Assembly: GCA_963716855.1 (NCBI GenBank)
Contig: CAVQUV010000032.1
Location: 62,001 to 126,000, forward strand
Length of the DNA: 64,000 nt
Origin: JAGVSZ01 sp963716855
GTDB taxonomy: Bacteria; Pseudomonadota; Gammaproteobacteria; Burkholderiales; SG8-39
Direction of reading: 5' to 3'
Shown here: positions 9,660 through 18,654 of the stretch, piece after piece
Layout: each line of letters begins with the position of its first letter
Numbering within the stretch: position 1 is the first letter of the stretch
The notes under the pieces: model-generated
Database searches by the model: none
Told to the model about the DNA's origin: nothing
What the model saw: the letters and a program-made list of their open reading frames with translations, nothing else
Translations under genes and position numbers: made by a program

Positions 9660-10163
9660 ATGGATCATGCCCCGTCGGTCCGTTCGGTGGTGGAGCTGCT
9701 TTCGGTCGCGCTCGTCATGGAGCGCGCGGCGGCGGAGCGGTACGCCGAGCTCGCGCGCCGCATGGTCGAGCGCGAGCACGACGAGCTCGCCGACCTCTTC
9801 ACCCGCCTCGGCCGGCTCGAGCGCGACCACGCCCGCTTCATCGAGCGACGCCTGGCCGGCCAGATTCCGCCGCCTGCCGTCACCGCAAGCGTGGAGTCGA
9901 TCGCCCTGGACGAGGAGGCGCCGCTCACGCCGCACGCGGTCCTGCTCGCCGCGCTGCGAAGCGAGGTGGACGCGAAGGCCCACTTCGAGCGCATCGCCGC
10001 CGCAGCGCAAGAGGCCGCCGTGCGGCGACTCGCCGAGGACATGGCGGCCGAGGAGGCCGAGCACATCGACCGGATCGCCGCCGCGCTCGCGCAGCATCCC
10101 GGCCCGGCGGCCGACTGGAGCGATCCGCGCGTGGCCGCGGCAGCGCGACTCCTCGGCGACTGA
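9660..10163 (+). CDS. Ferritin-like domain protein
   Basis: This 167-residue four-helix ferritin-like (rubrerythrin/YciE-type) protein has two E-x-x-H motifs, E54-R-D-H57 and E132-A-E-H135, with further acidic candidates at E21 and E102, as expected for a carboxylate-bridged di-iron site. It lacks a rubredoxin domain. GGCAGGAGGAG sits just upstream of ATG 9660. The protein is a paralogue of the next gene: VELLSVALVMERAAAERYAE aligns with AELYAHALAVEREAAARYAE, and the E-x-x-H positions coincide (54/57). A role in peroxide or iron handling is suggested by the fold only. Confidence 0.85.
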   Translation: MDHAPSVRSVVELLSVALVMERAAAERYAELARRMVEREHDELADLFTRLGRLERDHARFIERRLAGQIPPPAVTASVESIALDEEAPLTPHAVLLAALRSEVDAKAHFERIAAAAQEAAVRRLAEDMAAEEAEHIDRIAAALAQHPGPAADWSDPRVAAAARLLGD

Positions 10164-10309
10164 GGGCCCGAAACCGGGTCGGTGCGCCAGCAGGTCCGGG
10201 CCCTAGGGGTGCCGCGCGATTGACGCGGGTCAAACGCGTGCGGCCACGGCGCGGCACACTTCGCTTTGGACCCGCGCACGGTGCGCTGGCCGATCGAGAG
10301 GCACGCCAA

Positions 10310-11095
10310 ATGACCCAGAAGCGCGCGATCGGTTCGATCGCCGAACTCTACGCGCACGCGCTCGCCGTCGAGCGCGAGGCCGCGGCACGCTACGCGGAGC
10401 TGGCCGAGTTCATGTCCGACCACGGTAATGCGCCGGTCGCGGCGCTTTTCGCGCGGCTCGCGCAGATCGAGGAGGAGCATGCCGGCGCGATCGTCGCCCG
10501 GGCACGCGGCCTGGAGGTCCCCGCGCTCAGGACCTTCGAGCACACCTGGTTCGACGCCGGTCCGCCCGAGACGGTCGCGCACGAGTTCGTGTTCCGGCTC
10601 ATGACCCCGCACGACGCGCTCAAGGTCGCGCTCGAGGCCGAGCAGCGCGCGCGCGGCTATTTCGAACAGGTGTTCGCGAACGCGACCGACCCGGACGTGA
10701 AGATGCTTGCCGCCGCCATGATCCAGGAGGAGCAGCAGCACATCGAGTGGGTCGAGCGCGCGCTCGCCACCGATCCCGACCCGCACCTCGACTGGGACAA
10801 GCTCTTCGCGCACCGCCGCACGGTGCTGCCGCCGGGGCCCGGCGTCGAGATTCCCGTCCGCTCGGCCAGGCCGCAGGCCGGGAAGAAAGCCGCGAAGAAG
10901 GCGCCCGTGAAGAAGAAGGCCGCTGCGCGCAGGCCTGTCCCGAAGCCAAAGGCGGCGGCCAAGAAGACCCGCAAGCTTGCGACGCAGCGGAAGGCGGCAG
11001 CCAAGAAGACCCGCAAGTCCGGGCCGAAGCGTAGGCCGGCGGCCAAGAAGATCCGCAAGCCCGCGGCGAAAAAGAAGGGCTCCCGCCGCAGATAG
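10310..11095 (+). CDS. Ferritin-like protein with histone H1-like lysine/alanine-rich tail
   Basis: This 261-residue protein has a ferritin-like core (residues 1 to about 165) with E54-E-E-H57 and E141-Q-Q-H144. A low-complexity basic tail from about residue 189 to the end repeats KKAAKKAP, AAAKKTRK, AAAKKTRKSGPK and PAAKKIRKPAAKKK, as in histone H1-like bacterial proteins (AlgP, HctB type). The tail should bind DNA or RNA non-specifically, comparable in logic to Dps proteins with lysine-rich tails. I choose ATG 10310 over the earlier GTG because alignment with the upstream paralogue begins there. Linking a di-iron protein to the nucleoid suggests oxidative DNA protection, which is inferred. 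Confidence 0.87.
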   Translation: MTQKRAIGSIAELYAHALAVEREAAARYAELAEFMSDHGNAPVAALFARLAQIEEEHAGAIVARARGLEVPALRTFEHTWFDAGPPETVAHEFVFRLMTPHDALKVALEAEQRARGYFEQVFANATDPDVKMLAAAMIQEEQQHIEWVERALATDPDPHLDWDKLFAHRRTVLPPGPGVEIPVRSARPQAGKKAAKKAPVKKKAAARRPVPKPKAAAKKTRKLATQRKAAAKKTRKSGPKRRPAAKKIRKPAAKKKGSRRR

Positions 11096-11200
11096 GTTGC
11101 AGCCTCCGTGACCGGACGCGACCGCGCGTCTGGTGCACAATCCCGCGCGACAAGAGCGCGGCGCCCGACGACGCAGCCGCGCCATACCAGGAGGAGACGG

Positions 11201-12439
11201 GTGGATCGGTACGACATCCTGATCCGTCGCGCCGTGCTGCGGGCGCGTGCCGGAAAGGCCGTGGACATCGGCGTCGCGGACGGCCGCATTGCGGCGATCG
11301 GCGAACGCCTTGCCGGCCGGGGCGACGCCGAGATCGACGCGCGCGGCGGTCTGGTCACCGAGTCCTTCGTCGATCCGCACCTGCACCTCTGCAAAGTGTG
11401 GACCGCGTCCATGGTCGGCGACGCGGCGATGCAGGCCTACCAAGGCGCAGGGATGGCGCACGCGGGAAGCGCGATCGACCTCGCCGCGAAGGTCAAGGCG
11501 CAGTACCACGAGTCCTGGATCAGCGAGAACGCGCGGCGCGCGGTCGCGCTCGCGGCGCTCCACGGCAATCTCCATATCCGCGCCCTCGCCGACGTCGACA
11601 CCAAAGCCCGGCTCGAAGGCGTGAAGGCGCTGCTGCGCGTGCGCGACGAGTTCAGAGGCGTCGTCGACGTGCAGGTCGTGGCGTTCGCGCAGGACGGGAT
11701 CGTGCGCGAGCCCGGCGCCGCGGCGCTGATGAGCGAGGCGATGCACCTGGGTGCCGACGTCGTGGGCGGCATTCCGTGGATCGAGCACTCCGACGCCGAC
11801 CAGGCCGAGCACATTCGCGTCTGCTTCGACCTCGCGCGCGAGTTCGACAGGGACGTGTCGATGCTGCTGGACGATGCGGGCGACGCGCGTCTGCGGACGC
11901 TCGAGCTGATGGCCCGCGAGGCGATCGCGCGCGGCTGGGAGGGTCGCGCCCTCGCGCACCACTGCCGGGCGATGGCGCTCTACGATGAGGCGTACTTCCG
12001 GGAGCTGGTCCCGCTGTTGAAGCGCGCGCGGGTGCCGGTGGTCACCGATCCGCACACGGGGCCGCTGCACGCGCGCGTGCGCGAGCTGCTCGCGGCGGGT
12101 GTCGCCGTCTGCCTCGGGCAGGACGACATTTCGGACGCCTACTACCCGTTCGGCCGCAACAACATGCTCGAGGTGGCGTTCCTGGCATCGCACTTGCTGT
12201 GGATGACCGGGCGGGCGGATATCGAGCGGCTGTACGACATGATCACCACCGACGCGGCAAGGGCGATGAACGCCGGCGAGTTCGGCCTTGCGGTTGGCAA
12301 GCCGGCGCATCTCGTCGTTCTCGATGCGCCGGACGTGCTCGAGGCGCTGCGCTGGCACGCGCCGCCCGCGCAGGTGGTCAGCCACGGCCGGCTCCTCGAT
12401 GCCGCAGTACTGCGGCGGCAGGCGGGGCTCGCGCCGTGA
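11201..12439 (+). CDS. Cytosine deaminase-like amidohydrolase
   Basis: This 412-residue metal-dependent hydrolase is of the cytosine deaminase/N-acyl amidohydrolase branch. The metal-binding H60-x-H62 lies in DPHLHLCK. GIPWIEHSD, LAHHCRAMALYD and VCLGQDDISDAYYPFG align with the CodA-type barrel, and the DD in GQDD fits the metal Asp. I use GTG 11201 because CCAGGAGGAGACGG lies directly upstream and the family starts near DRYDILIRR. The TGA overlaps the next GTG (GTGA). Co-transcription with the molybdenum hydroxylase and NCS2 permease suggests hydrolytic deamination or dehalogenation of a nucleobase-like ring. The exact substrate is unknown. Confidence 0.88.
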   Translation: MDRYDILIRRAVLRARAGKAVDIGVADGRIAAIGERLAGRGDAEIDARGGLVTESFVDPHLHLCKVWTASMVGDAAMQAYQGAGMAHAGSAIDLAAKVKAQYHESWISENARRAVALAALHGNLHIRALADVDTKARLEGVKALLRVRDEFRGVVDVQVVAFAQDGIVREPGAAALMSEAMHLGADVVGGIPWIEHSDADQAEHIRVCFDLAREFDRDVSMLLDDAGDARLRTLELMAREAIARGWEGRALAHHCRAMALYDEAYFRELVPLLKRARVPVVTDPHTGPLHARVRELLAAGVAVCLGQDDISDAYYPFGRNNMLEVAFLASHLLWMTGRADIERLYDMITTDAARAMNAGEFGLAVGKPAHLVVLDAPDVLEALRWHAPPAQVVSHGRLLDAAVLRRQAGLAP

Positions 12440-13314
12440 AGCCGGCGCCGTTCCGGTACGTCGCCGCCGAGTCGCTCGGGCACGCGCTCGCGGTGAAGGC
12501 GCAACAAGGCGAGGACGCGAAGTTTCTCGCCGGCGGCCAGAGCCTGGTGCCGGCGATGAACTTCCGCCTCGCGCAGCCGGCGATGCTGATCGACCTCAAT
12601 GGGCTGCGCGATCTCGACTACGTGCGCCTGACCGCCCCGCCCGCTGCGCGGGCACCCCTCCTCGGGGAGGAGGGGAGGGCGCTGCGCATGGGCGCGCTTG
12701 TGCGGCATCGTACGATCGAGCGCGATGCGCTCATCGCGCAGCACGCGCCGCTCCTGCACGAGGCGGCGCCGCACGTCGCGCACCCGCAGATCCGCAACCG
12801 CGGCACGCTGTGCGGCAACCTCGCGCACGCCGATCCGGCGTCCGAGTTCCCGGCCGTCGTGCTTGCGCTCGGCGGGCGGCTGCGCGCGCAATCCGTGCGC
12901 GGAGAACGCTGGATCGAGGCCGATGCATTCTTCAAGAGCGTGTTCACGACGGCGCTCGCGCCCGACGAGATGCTCGTCGAGGTCGAGCTGCCGGCGCTGC
13001 CGCCGCGCACCGGCACGTGCTTCCTCGAGGTCGCGCGGCGCCGCGGCGATTACGCGCTCGTGGGCGTCGCCGCGGTCGTGGAGCTCGACCCGGCCGGCAA
13101 GGTCGCAGCAGCGCGCGTCGCGCTGTGCAACGCCGGGGAGACGCCGACGCTCGTCACCGTGAACGATATCGACGTTGCCCCCGAGCAGGTGCGCCGGGCC
13201 ATCGACCCGCCGGCGAACGTGCACGCCACGCAGGCGTTCCGGCGCCACCTCGCCGGGGTCCTGACGCGGCGCGCGCTTCGGACCGCGTTCGCGCGCGCCG
13301 GAGCCGCGTCGTGA
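12436..13314 (+). CDS. FAD-binding subunit of a molybdenum hydroxylase (CoxM/XdhB type)
   Basis: This 292-residue medium subunit passes electrons from the iron-sulfur subunit to FAD. The FAD-binding loops AGGQSLVPAMNFR and RNRGTLCGNLAHADPASE are clear. GTG 12436 overlaps the upstream stop, and its own TGA overlaps the GTG of the 2Fe-2S gene, so the subunits are translationally coupled. About residues 67-81 (PPAARAPLLGEEGR) are encoded by a GC palindrome that recurs at the end of the next gene. This looks like a repeat element inserted in frame at a surface loop between two conserved strands. Confidence 0.91.
   Translation: MKPAPFRYVAAESLGHALAVKAQQGEDAKFLAGGQSLVPAMNFRLAQPAMLIDLNGLRDLDYVRLTAPPAARAPLLGEEGRALRMGALVRHRTIERDALIAQHAPLLHEAAPHVAHPQIRNRGTLCGNLAHADPASEFPAVVLALGGRLRAQSVRGERWIEADAFFKSVFTTALAPDEMLVEVELPALPPRTGTCFLEVARRRGDYALVGVAAVVELDPAGKVAAARVALCNAGETPTLVTVNDIDVAPEQVRRAIDPPANVHATQAFRRHLAGVLTRRALRTAFARAGAAS
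12636..12676. repeat. GC-palindromic repeat inside the FAD-subunit gene
   Basis: A 9-bp perfect stem, CCCCTCCTC at 12655-12663 and GAGGAGGGG at 12667-12675 with a 3-base loop, follows a smaller CCCGC/GCGGG stem. The same module occurs at 13801-13839 with only loop and upstream differences. Here it is translated without breaking the frame, adding about 15 residues absent from the conserved family core. Confidence 0.7.
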
Positions 13315-13844
13315 GTACCGATCTCGTGCGCGTCGCAACGACGGTGAACGGCATGCGCCACGAGCGCGAGGTCGAGCCGCGCTTGCTCCTCGCGGACTTC
13401 ATCCGGCACGAGCTCGGCCTCACCGGCACGCACGTCGGCTGCGAGCACGGCGTGTGCGGAGCGTGCACGATCCTGGTGGACGGCGTGCCGATGCGCGCGT
13501 GCCTGATGTTCGCGGTGCAGGTCAACGGCTGCGCGCTGACGACGGTGGAGGCCCTCGCGCCGGAGCGCGACCGGCTGCATCCGCTCCAGGAAGCGTTTCG
13601 GGACGCCCACGGATTGCAGTGCGGGTTTTGCACGCCGGGCATCCTCATGACCATGAAGGCGTTCCTCGCCGAAAACGCCAATCCGAGCGAGGCCGAGATC
13701 CGCGAGGCGTTGTCAGGCAACCTGTGCCGCTGCACCGGGTACCAGCACATCGTGGACGCGGTCAAACTGGCCGCATTGCGAGGCGCCTCATCCACACCAC
13801 CCCGGCCCTCCGGGCCACCCCTCCTCGGCGAGGAGGGGAGATGA
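13311..13844 (+). CDS. 2Fe-2S subunit of a molybdenum hydroxylase (CoxS/XdhC type)
   Basis: This 177-residue small subunit holds two [2Fe-2S] clusters. The plant-ferredoxin-like cluster is bound by GCEHGVCGACT plus the downstream Cys in RACLMF. The alpha-helical cluster is bound by QCGFCTPG and LCRCTGY. Start GTG 13311 overlaps the FAD-subunit stop, and its TGA overlaps the ATG of the large subunit (ATGA). The last 20 or so residues (GASSTPPRPSGPPLLGEEGR) are translated repeat DNA, the second copy of the palindrome in the preceding gene, and are unlikely to be part of the folded protein. Confidence 0.94.
   Translation: MSTDLVRVATTVNGMRHEREVEPRLLLADFIRHELGLTGTHVGCEHGVCGACTILVDGVPMRACLMFAVQVNGCALTTVEALAPERDRLHPLQEAFRDAHGLQCGFCTPGILMTMKAFLAENANPSEAEIREALSGNLCRCTGYQHIVDAVKLAALRGASSTPPRPSGPPLLGEEGR
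13801..13839. repeat. Second copy of the GC-palindromic repeat, at the 3' end of the 2Fe-2S gene
   Basis: CCCCTCCTC (13818-13826) and GAGGAGGGG (13830-13838) form a 9-bp stem with a 3-base loop. They are preceded by a CCCGG...CCGGG arm. The repeat supplies the C-terminal residues of the 2Fe-2S subunit and ends one base before the large-subunit start region, where GAGGAGGGGAG also serves as a plausible ribosome-binding site for ATG 13841. Confidence 0.7.
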
Positions 13845-16185
13845 CAACCCGTCAGTTCGGCGCCTCGGTCAAGCGCAACGAGGACGCGCGCCTGCTCACC
13901 GGCCGCGCGCAGTTCGTCGACGACGTGAAGCTGCCCGGCATCCTGCACGCGGCGTTCGTGCGCAGCCCGCACGCGCATGCGCGCATCGTATCGATCGACG
14001 CCTCGGCGGCGCTCGTCCGGGACGGCGTCGTCGCCGTCTACACCGCGGAGGATCTCGGCGACTACTGGCGCCCCGGGCCGGTCATCGTGCCTCCACCGCC
14101 GGTCGAAGGCGCAGTGTTCAATGAGCGCACGCAAGTCCCGCTGGCGAAAGGCAAGGCGCGGCACGTCGGCGAGCCGGTCGCGCTCGTAATCGCGGCGAGC
14201 CGCTATATCGCCGAGGATGCAGCTGCGGACGTGGTGGTCGAGTGGGATCCGCTGCCGGTTGCAGCCGACCTCGAGCCGGCCGCCGCGCCCGGGGCGCCGC
14301 GCGTGCACGACGACCTGCCCGACAACGTCGCCGCGCGGGTCCGTCAGACGAAAGGCGACTACGCCGCGGCGGCGAAGCGCGCGCATCGGATCGTGAAGCG
14401 CCGCTTCGCCTACGACCACGGGTGCGCGCAGCCGATGGAGACGCGCGGCGTCGTCGCGCAATGGGATGCCGGCGCCGAGCGGCTCACCGTGTGGGACACG
14501 ACCCAGGCGCCGATCGCGATCCGCAACGGGCTCGCCGCGATGCTCGGCCTCTCCGAGCGCCAGGTGCGCGTGGTCGCGCCGTTCATCGGCGGCGGCTTCG
14601 GGCCGAAGATCATGCTGTTCTACCCGGACGAGGTGCTGATTCCGTGGGCGGCGCTGAGGCTCGGCCGGCCGGTGAAGTGGATCGAGGACCGCGCCGAGCA
14701 CTTCTTCGCCACCACGCACGAGCGCGGGCAGGTGCACGACGCGGAGATCGCGCTCGACCGCGACGGGCGCATCCTCGGCGTGAAGGACGTGTTCCTGCAC
14801 GACACCGGCGCGTACGACCCGTACGGCCTGACCGTGCCGATCAACAGCCAGTGCACGCTGCTCGGGCCGTACGTGATCCCGAACTACGACAGCACGTTCA
14901 CCGCGGTCTTCACGCAACAAGCCGATCGTCACGCCGTACCGCGGCGCCGGCCGCCAGCACGGCGTGTTCGTGATCGAGCGGCTGCTCGACGTCGCGGCGC
15001 GCGAGCTCGGGATCGACCGGGCGGAGATCCGGCGGCGCAACCTGATCCCGCCCGACGCGTTCCCTTACGACAACGAGATCATCTACCAGGACTTCACGCG
15101 GCTCGGCTACGACAGCGGCGACTACGCGCCGATGCTCGCGAAGGCGCTCGACATGATCGGCTACGAGCGCTTCCTGCGCGAGGAGCAGCCGCGGCTGCGC
15201 GCGCAAGGCAGGCGCGTGGGCATCGGCGTCGTGTGCTACGTCGAGGGCACCGGCATCGGACCCTACGAGGGCGCGAAGGTGCAGGTGCAGACGAGCGGCA
15301 AGGTGAGCCTGCTCACCGGCATCGGCACGCAAGGGCAGGGGCACTTCACGAGCTTCGCGCAGATCGTCGCCGATCAGGTCGGCGTCGCCGTCGCCGACGT
15401 CGAAGTGATCACCGGCGACACCGACCAGTTCTACTGGGGCGCCGGCACCTTCGCGAGCCGCGGCGCGGTGGTCGCGGGCAACGCCGTGAACGAGGCGGCG
15501 CTCGCGGTGCGGAAGAAGATCCTCCGGGTCGCGTCCGAGCACTTCGAGTGCGCGGAGGCCGACCTCGTGATCGAGGACGGCGCGGTCTCGATCGCCGGCG
15601 TGCCGGGACGCCGGATCGGGCTCGGCGAGCTCGCCGTGCAGGCGAACCCGATGCGCGGCGCGGTCGCGCCCGGCACCGAGCCCGGCCTCGAGGCGACGAG
15701 CTACTTCGGCCCGGAGAGCGGCGCGACCGCGAGCCGGCGTGCACGCGATGATCGTCGAGGTCGACCCGGAGACGATGATCCCGTCGATCCGCAAGTACGT
15801 CGTGGTGCACGACTGCGGCACCGTGATCAATCCGATGATCGTCGCGGGCCAGGTGCTCGGCGGCGTCGCCCAGGGCATCGGCAACGCGTTCTACGAGCAG
15901 CTCGCGTTCGACGCGGAAGGACAGCTCCTCAACGCGACGCTCGCCGACTATCTGCTGCCGACGGCGCTCGACGTGCCGCGGATCGAGCTCGGGCACACGG
16001 TCACGCCGTCGCCGCTCAACCCGCTCGGCATCAAGGGCGTGGGCGAGGCGGGCGCGATCCCGGTGGGGCCGCTCTTCGCGCAGGCGCTCGAGGACGCGCT
16101 CGAGCTGCCCGCACGGGGCAAGGAGCTGAACGAGATTCCGCTGAGTCCCTGCCGGCTCTGGGAGCTGGCGGGGTCGCCGGGATGA
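13841..16185 (+). CDS. Molybdopterin-binding large subunit (CoxL/XdhA family), two frameshifts
   Basis: This is the large catalytic subunit of the molybdenum hydroxylase started by the two preceding genes. From ATG 13841 it shows GASVKRNEDARLLTG, FVRSPHAHARI and APFIGGGFGPK. After about 14914 the protein continues one frame over with KPIVTPYRGAGRQHG and TGIGTQGQGHFTSFAQI. After about 15730 it continues another frame over with HDCGTVINPMIVAGQ and GIKGVGEAGAIP (catalytic Glu), ending at TGA 16185. Each junction is repaired by deleting one base. The motif order matches aerobic-type CoxL-like enzymes with unknown substrate rather than a proven CO dehydrogenase, since the AYXCSFR loop is absent. 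Context suggests hydroxylation of a nucleobase or other N-heterocycle. Confidence 0.88.
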
Positions 16186-16238
16186 TGGCAGTCCAGGAGC
16201 CGCAGAAAACGTAGCCAACCAGAAGGAGGGAAACAGCC

Positions 16239-17636
16239 ATGGCAACAAACGTCTCGGGCTATCTGCCCAACGACCGGCCGGGAGCGGGACGGCTCGTCCT
16301 GCTCGGCCTGCAGCACGTCGTCACGATGTTCCCCGCGACGGTGCTCGTCGCGCTGCTGTGCGGCTTCCACCCGAACACGGTGCTGCTCGGCGCGGGGGTG
16401 TCGACCATCGTCGCGCTCGTCCTGTCGAGGCGCGGCATCGGGATGTTCATTCCGCTCTTCTACGGCTCGAGCTTCAGCTACATCGCGGCGTACCTCGGCG
16501 TCGCGCAGGCGCTGGGGCACAAGGTGCAGTTCGGCGTACCCGCGCCCGACGAGGTGATCTCGATCATGCAGGCGGGCATCATCTGCACCGGCTTCCTGAA
16601 CGTGATCGTCGGGTTCGTGATCAAGAGGCTCGGCAAGGCGAAGCTCGACCGCGTGCTGCCGCCGGTGGTCACCGGCTCGGTCGCGTGCGTCATCGGCTTC
16701 GGCCTCGCGAAGGCCGCGCTCGACATGTCGCTCACGGTCGTGCCCGGCTACTGGGGCATCGCGCTCGTCACGCTGATCGCCACGGTCGCGTTCTCCTACC
16801 TGCTGCAGGGCAAGGGCTTCATCGGCATGCTGCCGATCCTGCTCGGCGCGATCGTCGGCTACGTGCTGACGCTCGTCGTGGCGCCCGACCAGATCAGCTT
16901 CAAGAACGTCGTCGAGGCGCCGCTCGTCGCCGCGCCCCACATCACGCTGCCGAGCTTCTCGGGCCCGCTGCTCGTGACCGCGATCTTCTCGATCAGCATC
17001 ATGGCGATCGCCACGATCCCCGAGTCGACCGCGCACCTGTACCAGATGAGCCTGTACGTCGACCGGCTCGCCGAGGAGCAGGCACGGCCGAAGTACCACC
17101 TCGACCAGCACGTCGGATTCAACCTGATCCTCGACGGGATCGGCGACGTGCTCCACGGGATCCTGGGCGCGACGGCGGGCACCAACTACGGCGAGAACAA
17201 CTCGCTGATGGCGATCACCCGCAACTACTCCGGGCCGGCGCTGATCGCCGCGGGCGTGATCTGCATCCTGCTCGCGTTCGTCGGCAAGCTGTCGGCGTTC
17301 GTCGCGACCATCCCGGTGTTCGTGAGCGGCGGCCTCGCGCTGTACCTCTTCGGCGTGATCGGGATGCAGGGCATCGCGCTGATGCAGGAGGCCAAGGTGA
17401 ACATGTTCGATCCGCTGCAGCTTGCCGTCGGCGCGACGATCATGGTGATCGGCATCGGCGGGAACATCGGCTTCCAGGGCGGCTTCCTGCCGATCACGAT
17501 TCCCGGCGTCTTCCCGCAGGGCCTGCCGGCGATCGCCACCTCGGCGGTGGTCGGGATCCTGATGTACGTGATCTTCAGCGCGCTCAAGCGCGAGCCGACG
17601 ATGCGCGACGCGGCGAACGTGGCGCCGATGCCGTAA
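16239..17636 (+). CDS. NCS2 family nucleobase permease (uracil-xanthine permease type)
   Basis: This 465-residue polytopic inner-membrane symporter is of the nucleobase-cation symporter-2 family (UraA/PbuX/XanQ). Visible features are GLQHVVTMFPATVLV near the N-terminus, the central NYGENNSLMAITRNYSG region (equivalent to the conserved NxGxxxxTG motif region, with the glutamate retained) and about 12-14 hydrophobic segments. CAGAAGGAGGG precedes ATG 16239. It follows the molybdenum hydroxylase genes by 53 bases and a strong terminator follows it, so it is the last gene of that operon. It presumably imports the substrate of the upstream deaminase/hydroxylase, such as uracil, a xanthine or an analogue. 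Confidence 0.9.
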   Translation: MATNVSGYLPNDRPGAGRLVLLGLQHVVTMFPATVLVALLCGFHPNTVLLGAGVSTIVALVLSRRGIGMFIPLFYGSSFSYIAAYLGVAQALGHKVQFGVPAPDEVISIMQAGIICTGFLNVIVGFVIKRLGKAKLDRVLPPVVTGSVACVIGFGLAKAALDMSLTVVPGYWGIALVTLIATVAFSYLLQGKGFIGMLPILLGAIVGYVLTLVVAPDQISFKNVVEAPLVAAPHITLPSFSGPLLVTAIFSISIMAIATIPESTAHLYQMSLYVDRLAEEQARPKYHLDQHVGFNLILDGIGDVLHGILGATAGTNYGENNSLMAITRNYSGPALIAAGVICILLAFVGKLSAFVATIPVFVSGGLALYLFGVIGMQGIALMQEAKVNMFDPLQLAVGATIMVIGIGGNIGFQGGFLPITIPGVFPQGLPAIATSAVVGILMYVIFSALKREPTMRDAANVAPMP

Positions 17637-17657
17637 GGACCGGCGCGGCTCGGTGGC

Positions 17658-17689
17658 GGCGGAGGTATCATGCCTCCGCCGTTTCTTTT
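17658..17689 (+). terminator. Rho-independent terminator after the nucleobase permease operon
   Basis: GGCGGAGG (17658-17665), loop TATCATG and CCTCCGCC (17673-17680) form an 8-bp GC stem followed by GTTTCTTTTC. It separates the permease operon from the LysR gene, whose ATG lies 13 bases further on. Confidence 0.75.
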
Positions 17690-17701
17690 CCGGCCGCGCC
17701 C

Positions 17702-18646
17702 ATGGAGCTCCGCCAGATCCGCTACGCCCTCGCCGTCGCGCGCGAGAGGAGCTTCACGCGCGCCGCGCAGCGGCTCCACGTCTCGCAGTCGGCGGTGAGC
17801 GAGCAGGTCGCGAAGCTCGAGGAGGAGATCGGCTTCGAGATCTTCGCGCGCGTGGGGCACTCGATCGAGCTCACCGATGCCGGCCGCGCGTTCCTGGCCG
17901 AGGCGGAGCGCGTCACCACCGAGTTCCAGGGCCTCGCGCGCACCGCGGAGCGCCTGCGCGGGCGCCGCGTCGAGTCGATCGCGCTCGGCATGGGATCGGG
18001 GCTGGCGCAGGTGTTCATCCCGCGGCTCTTCCCCAGCCTGAGCGAGCGCGCGCCGGGGCTCCGTCTCGACGTACTGACCGCGCCGACCAAGAGCATCTTC
18101 CGCGACCTGCACGAAGGCCGCATCGATCTCGGCATCGCGATCGAGACTGCGCCCGAGCGCGTTCCTGCGGGGCTCGCGTCGGAGCGCCTCCTCGAGCTCG
18201 ACCTCGGGCTCGTCGTGCATCCCGGGCATCGGCTCGCGCGCGCGACCCGTCCGGTGGACCTCGGCACGCTCGTCTCCGAGCCGATCGTCATGAGCGAGCT
18301 CACGGTCGGCTACGGCGAAGTGGTGATGTCGCTGTTCACCGACCTCGGGATGCATCCGAACATTCTCGCGGTCGCGGACAACATCGAAACGATGAAGACC
18401 ATCATCCGCCAGGGCCGTGGCTGCGCGATCATGCCCGCGGCCGCCGCCGCCGAGGAGGCCGTGCAGGGCGCCCTGCTCGTGCTCGCCTTCGAGCCCGCCC
18501 GCAAGGTTGCGCTCGCGCTGTGCCGCCGGCGGACGCCGGCGTCCGCGCACCGCGAGGCGCACCTCGCGCTGCTCGCGGAGCTCCTGCGCGGCGCGGGGGC
18601 GGCGGTGCGTGCCGAGTCCGCGCCGCATCTCGCGCAGGTGCGGTAA
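17702..18646 (+). CDS. LysR family transcriptional regulator
   Basis: This 314-residue LTTR has an N-terminal winged helix-turn-helix (ELRQIRYALAVARERSFT, then AAQRLHVSQSAVSEQVAKLE) and a periplasmic-binding-protein-like effector domain containing FRDLHEGRIDLGIAIE and a C-terminal GRGCAIMPAAAA. The closest architecture is CysB/CbbR-type regulators of catabolic operons. It lies in the same orientation as the Bug receptor and Rieske oxygenase genes, with 8 bases to the next start. It therefore probably regulates them and itself, although most LTTRs are divergent from their target. Confidence 0.92.
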   Translation: MELRQIRYALAVARERSFTRAAQRLHVSQSAVSEQVAKLEEEIGFEIFARVGHSIELTDAGRAFLAEAERVTTEFQGLARTAERLRGRRVESIALGMGSGLAQVFIPRLFPSLSERAPGLRLDVLTAPTKSIFRDLHEGRIDLGIAIETAPERVPAGLASERLLELDLGLVVHPGHRLARATRPVDLGTLVSEPIVMSELTVGYGEVVMSLFTDLGMHPNILAVADNIETMKTIIRQGRGCAIMPAAAAAEEAVQGALLVLAFEPARKVALALCRRRTPASAHREAHLALLAELLRGAGAAVRAESAPHLAQVR

Positions 18647-18654
18647 GCGCGGCC

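Noticed and set aside
10870..11095. Lysine-rich tail as a separate histone-like gene
   Set aside because: It is continuous with the ferritin-like frame, without its own start or ribosome-binding site.
13841..16185. Assignment as aerobic CO dehydrogenase (coxL)
   Set aside because: The characteristic AYXCSFR active-site loop of form I CoxL is not present; the corresponding region reads PYRGAGRQ.
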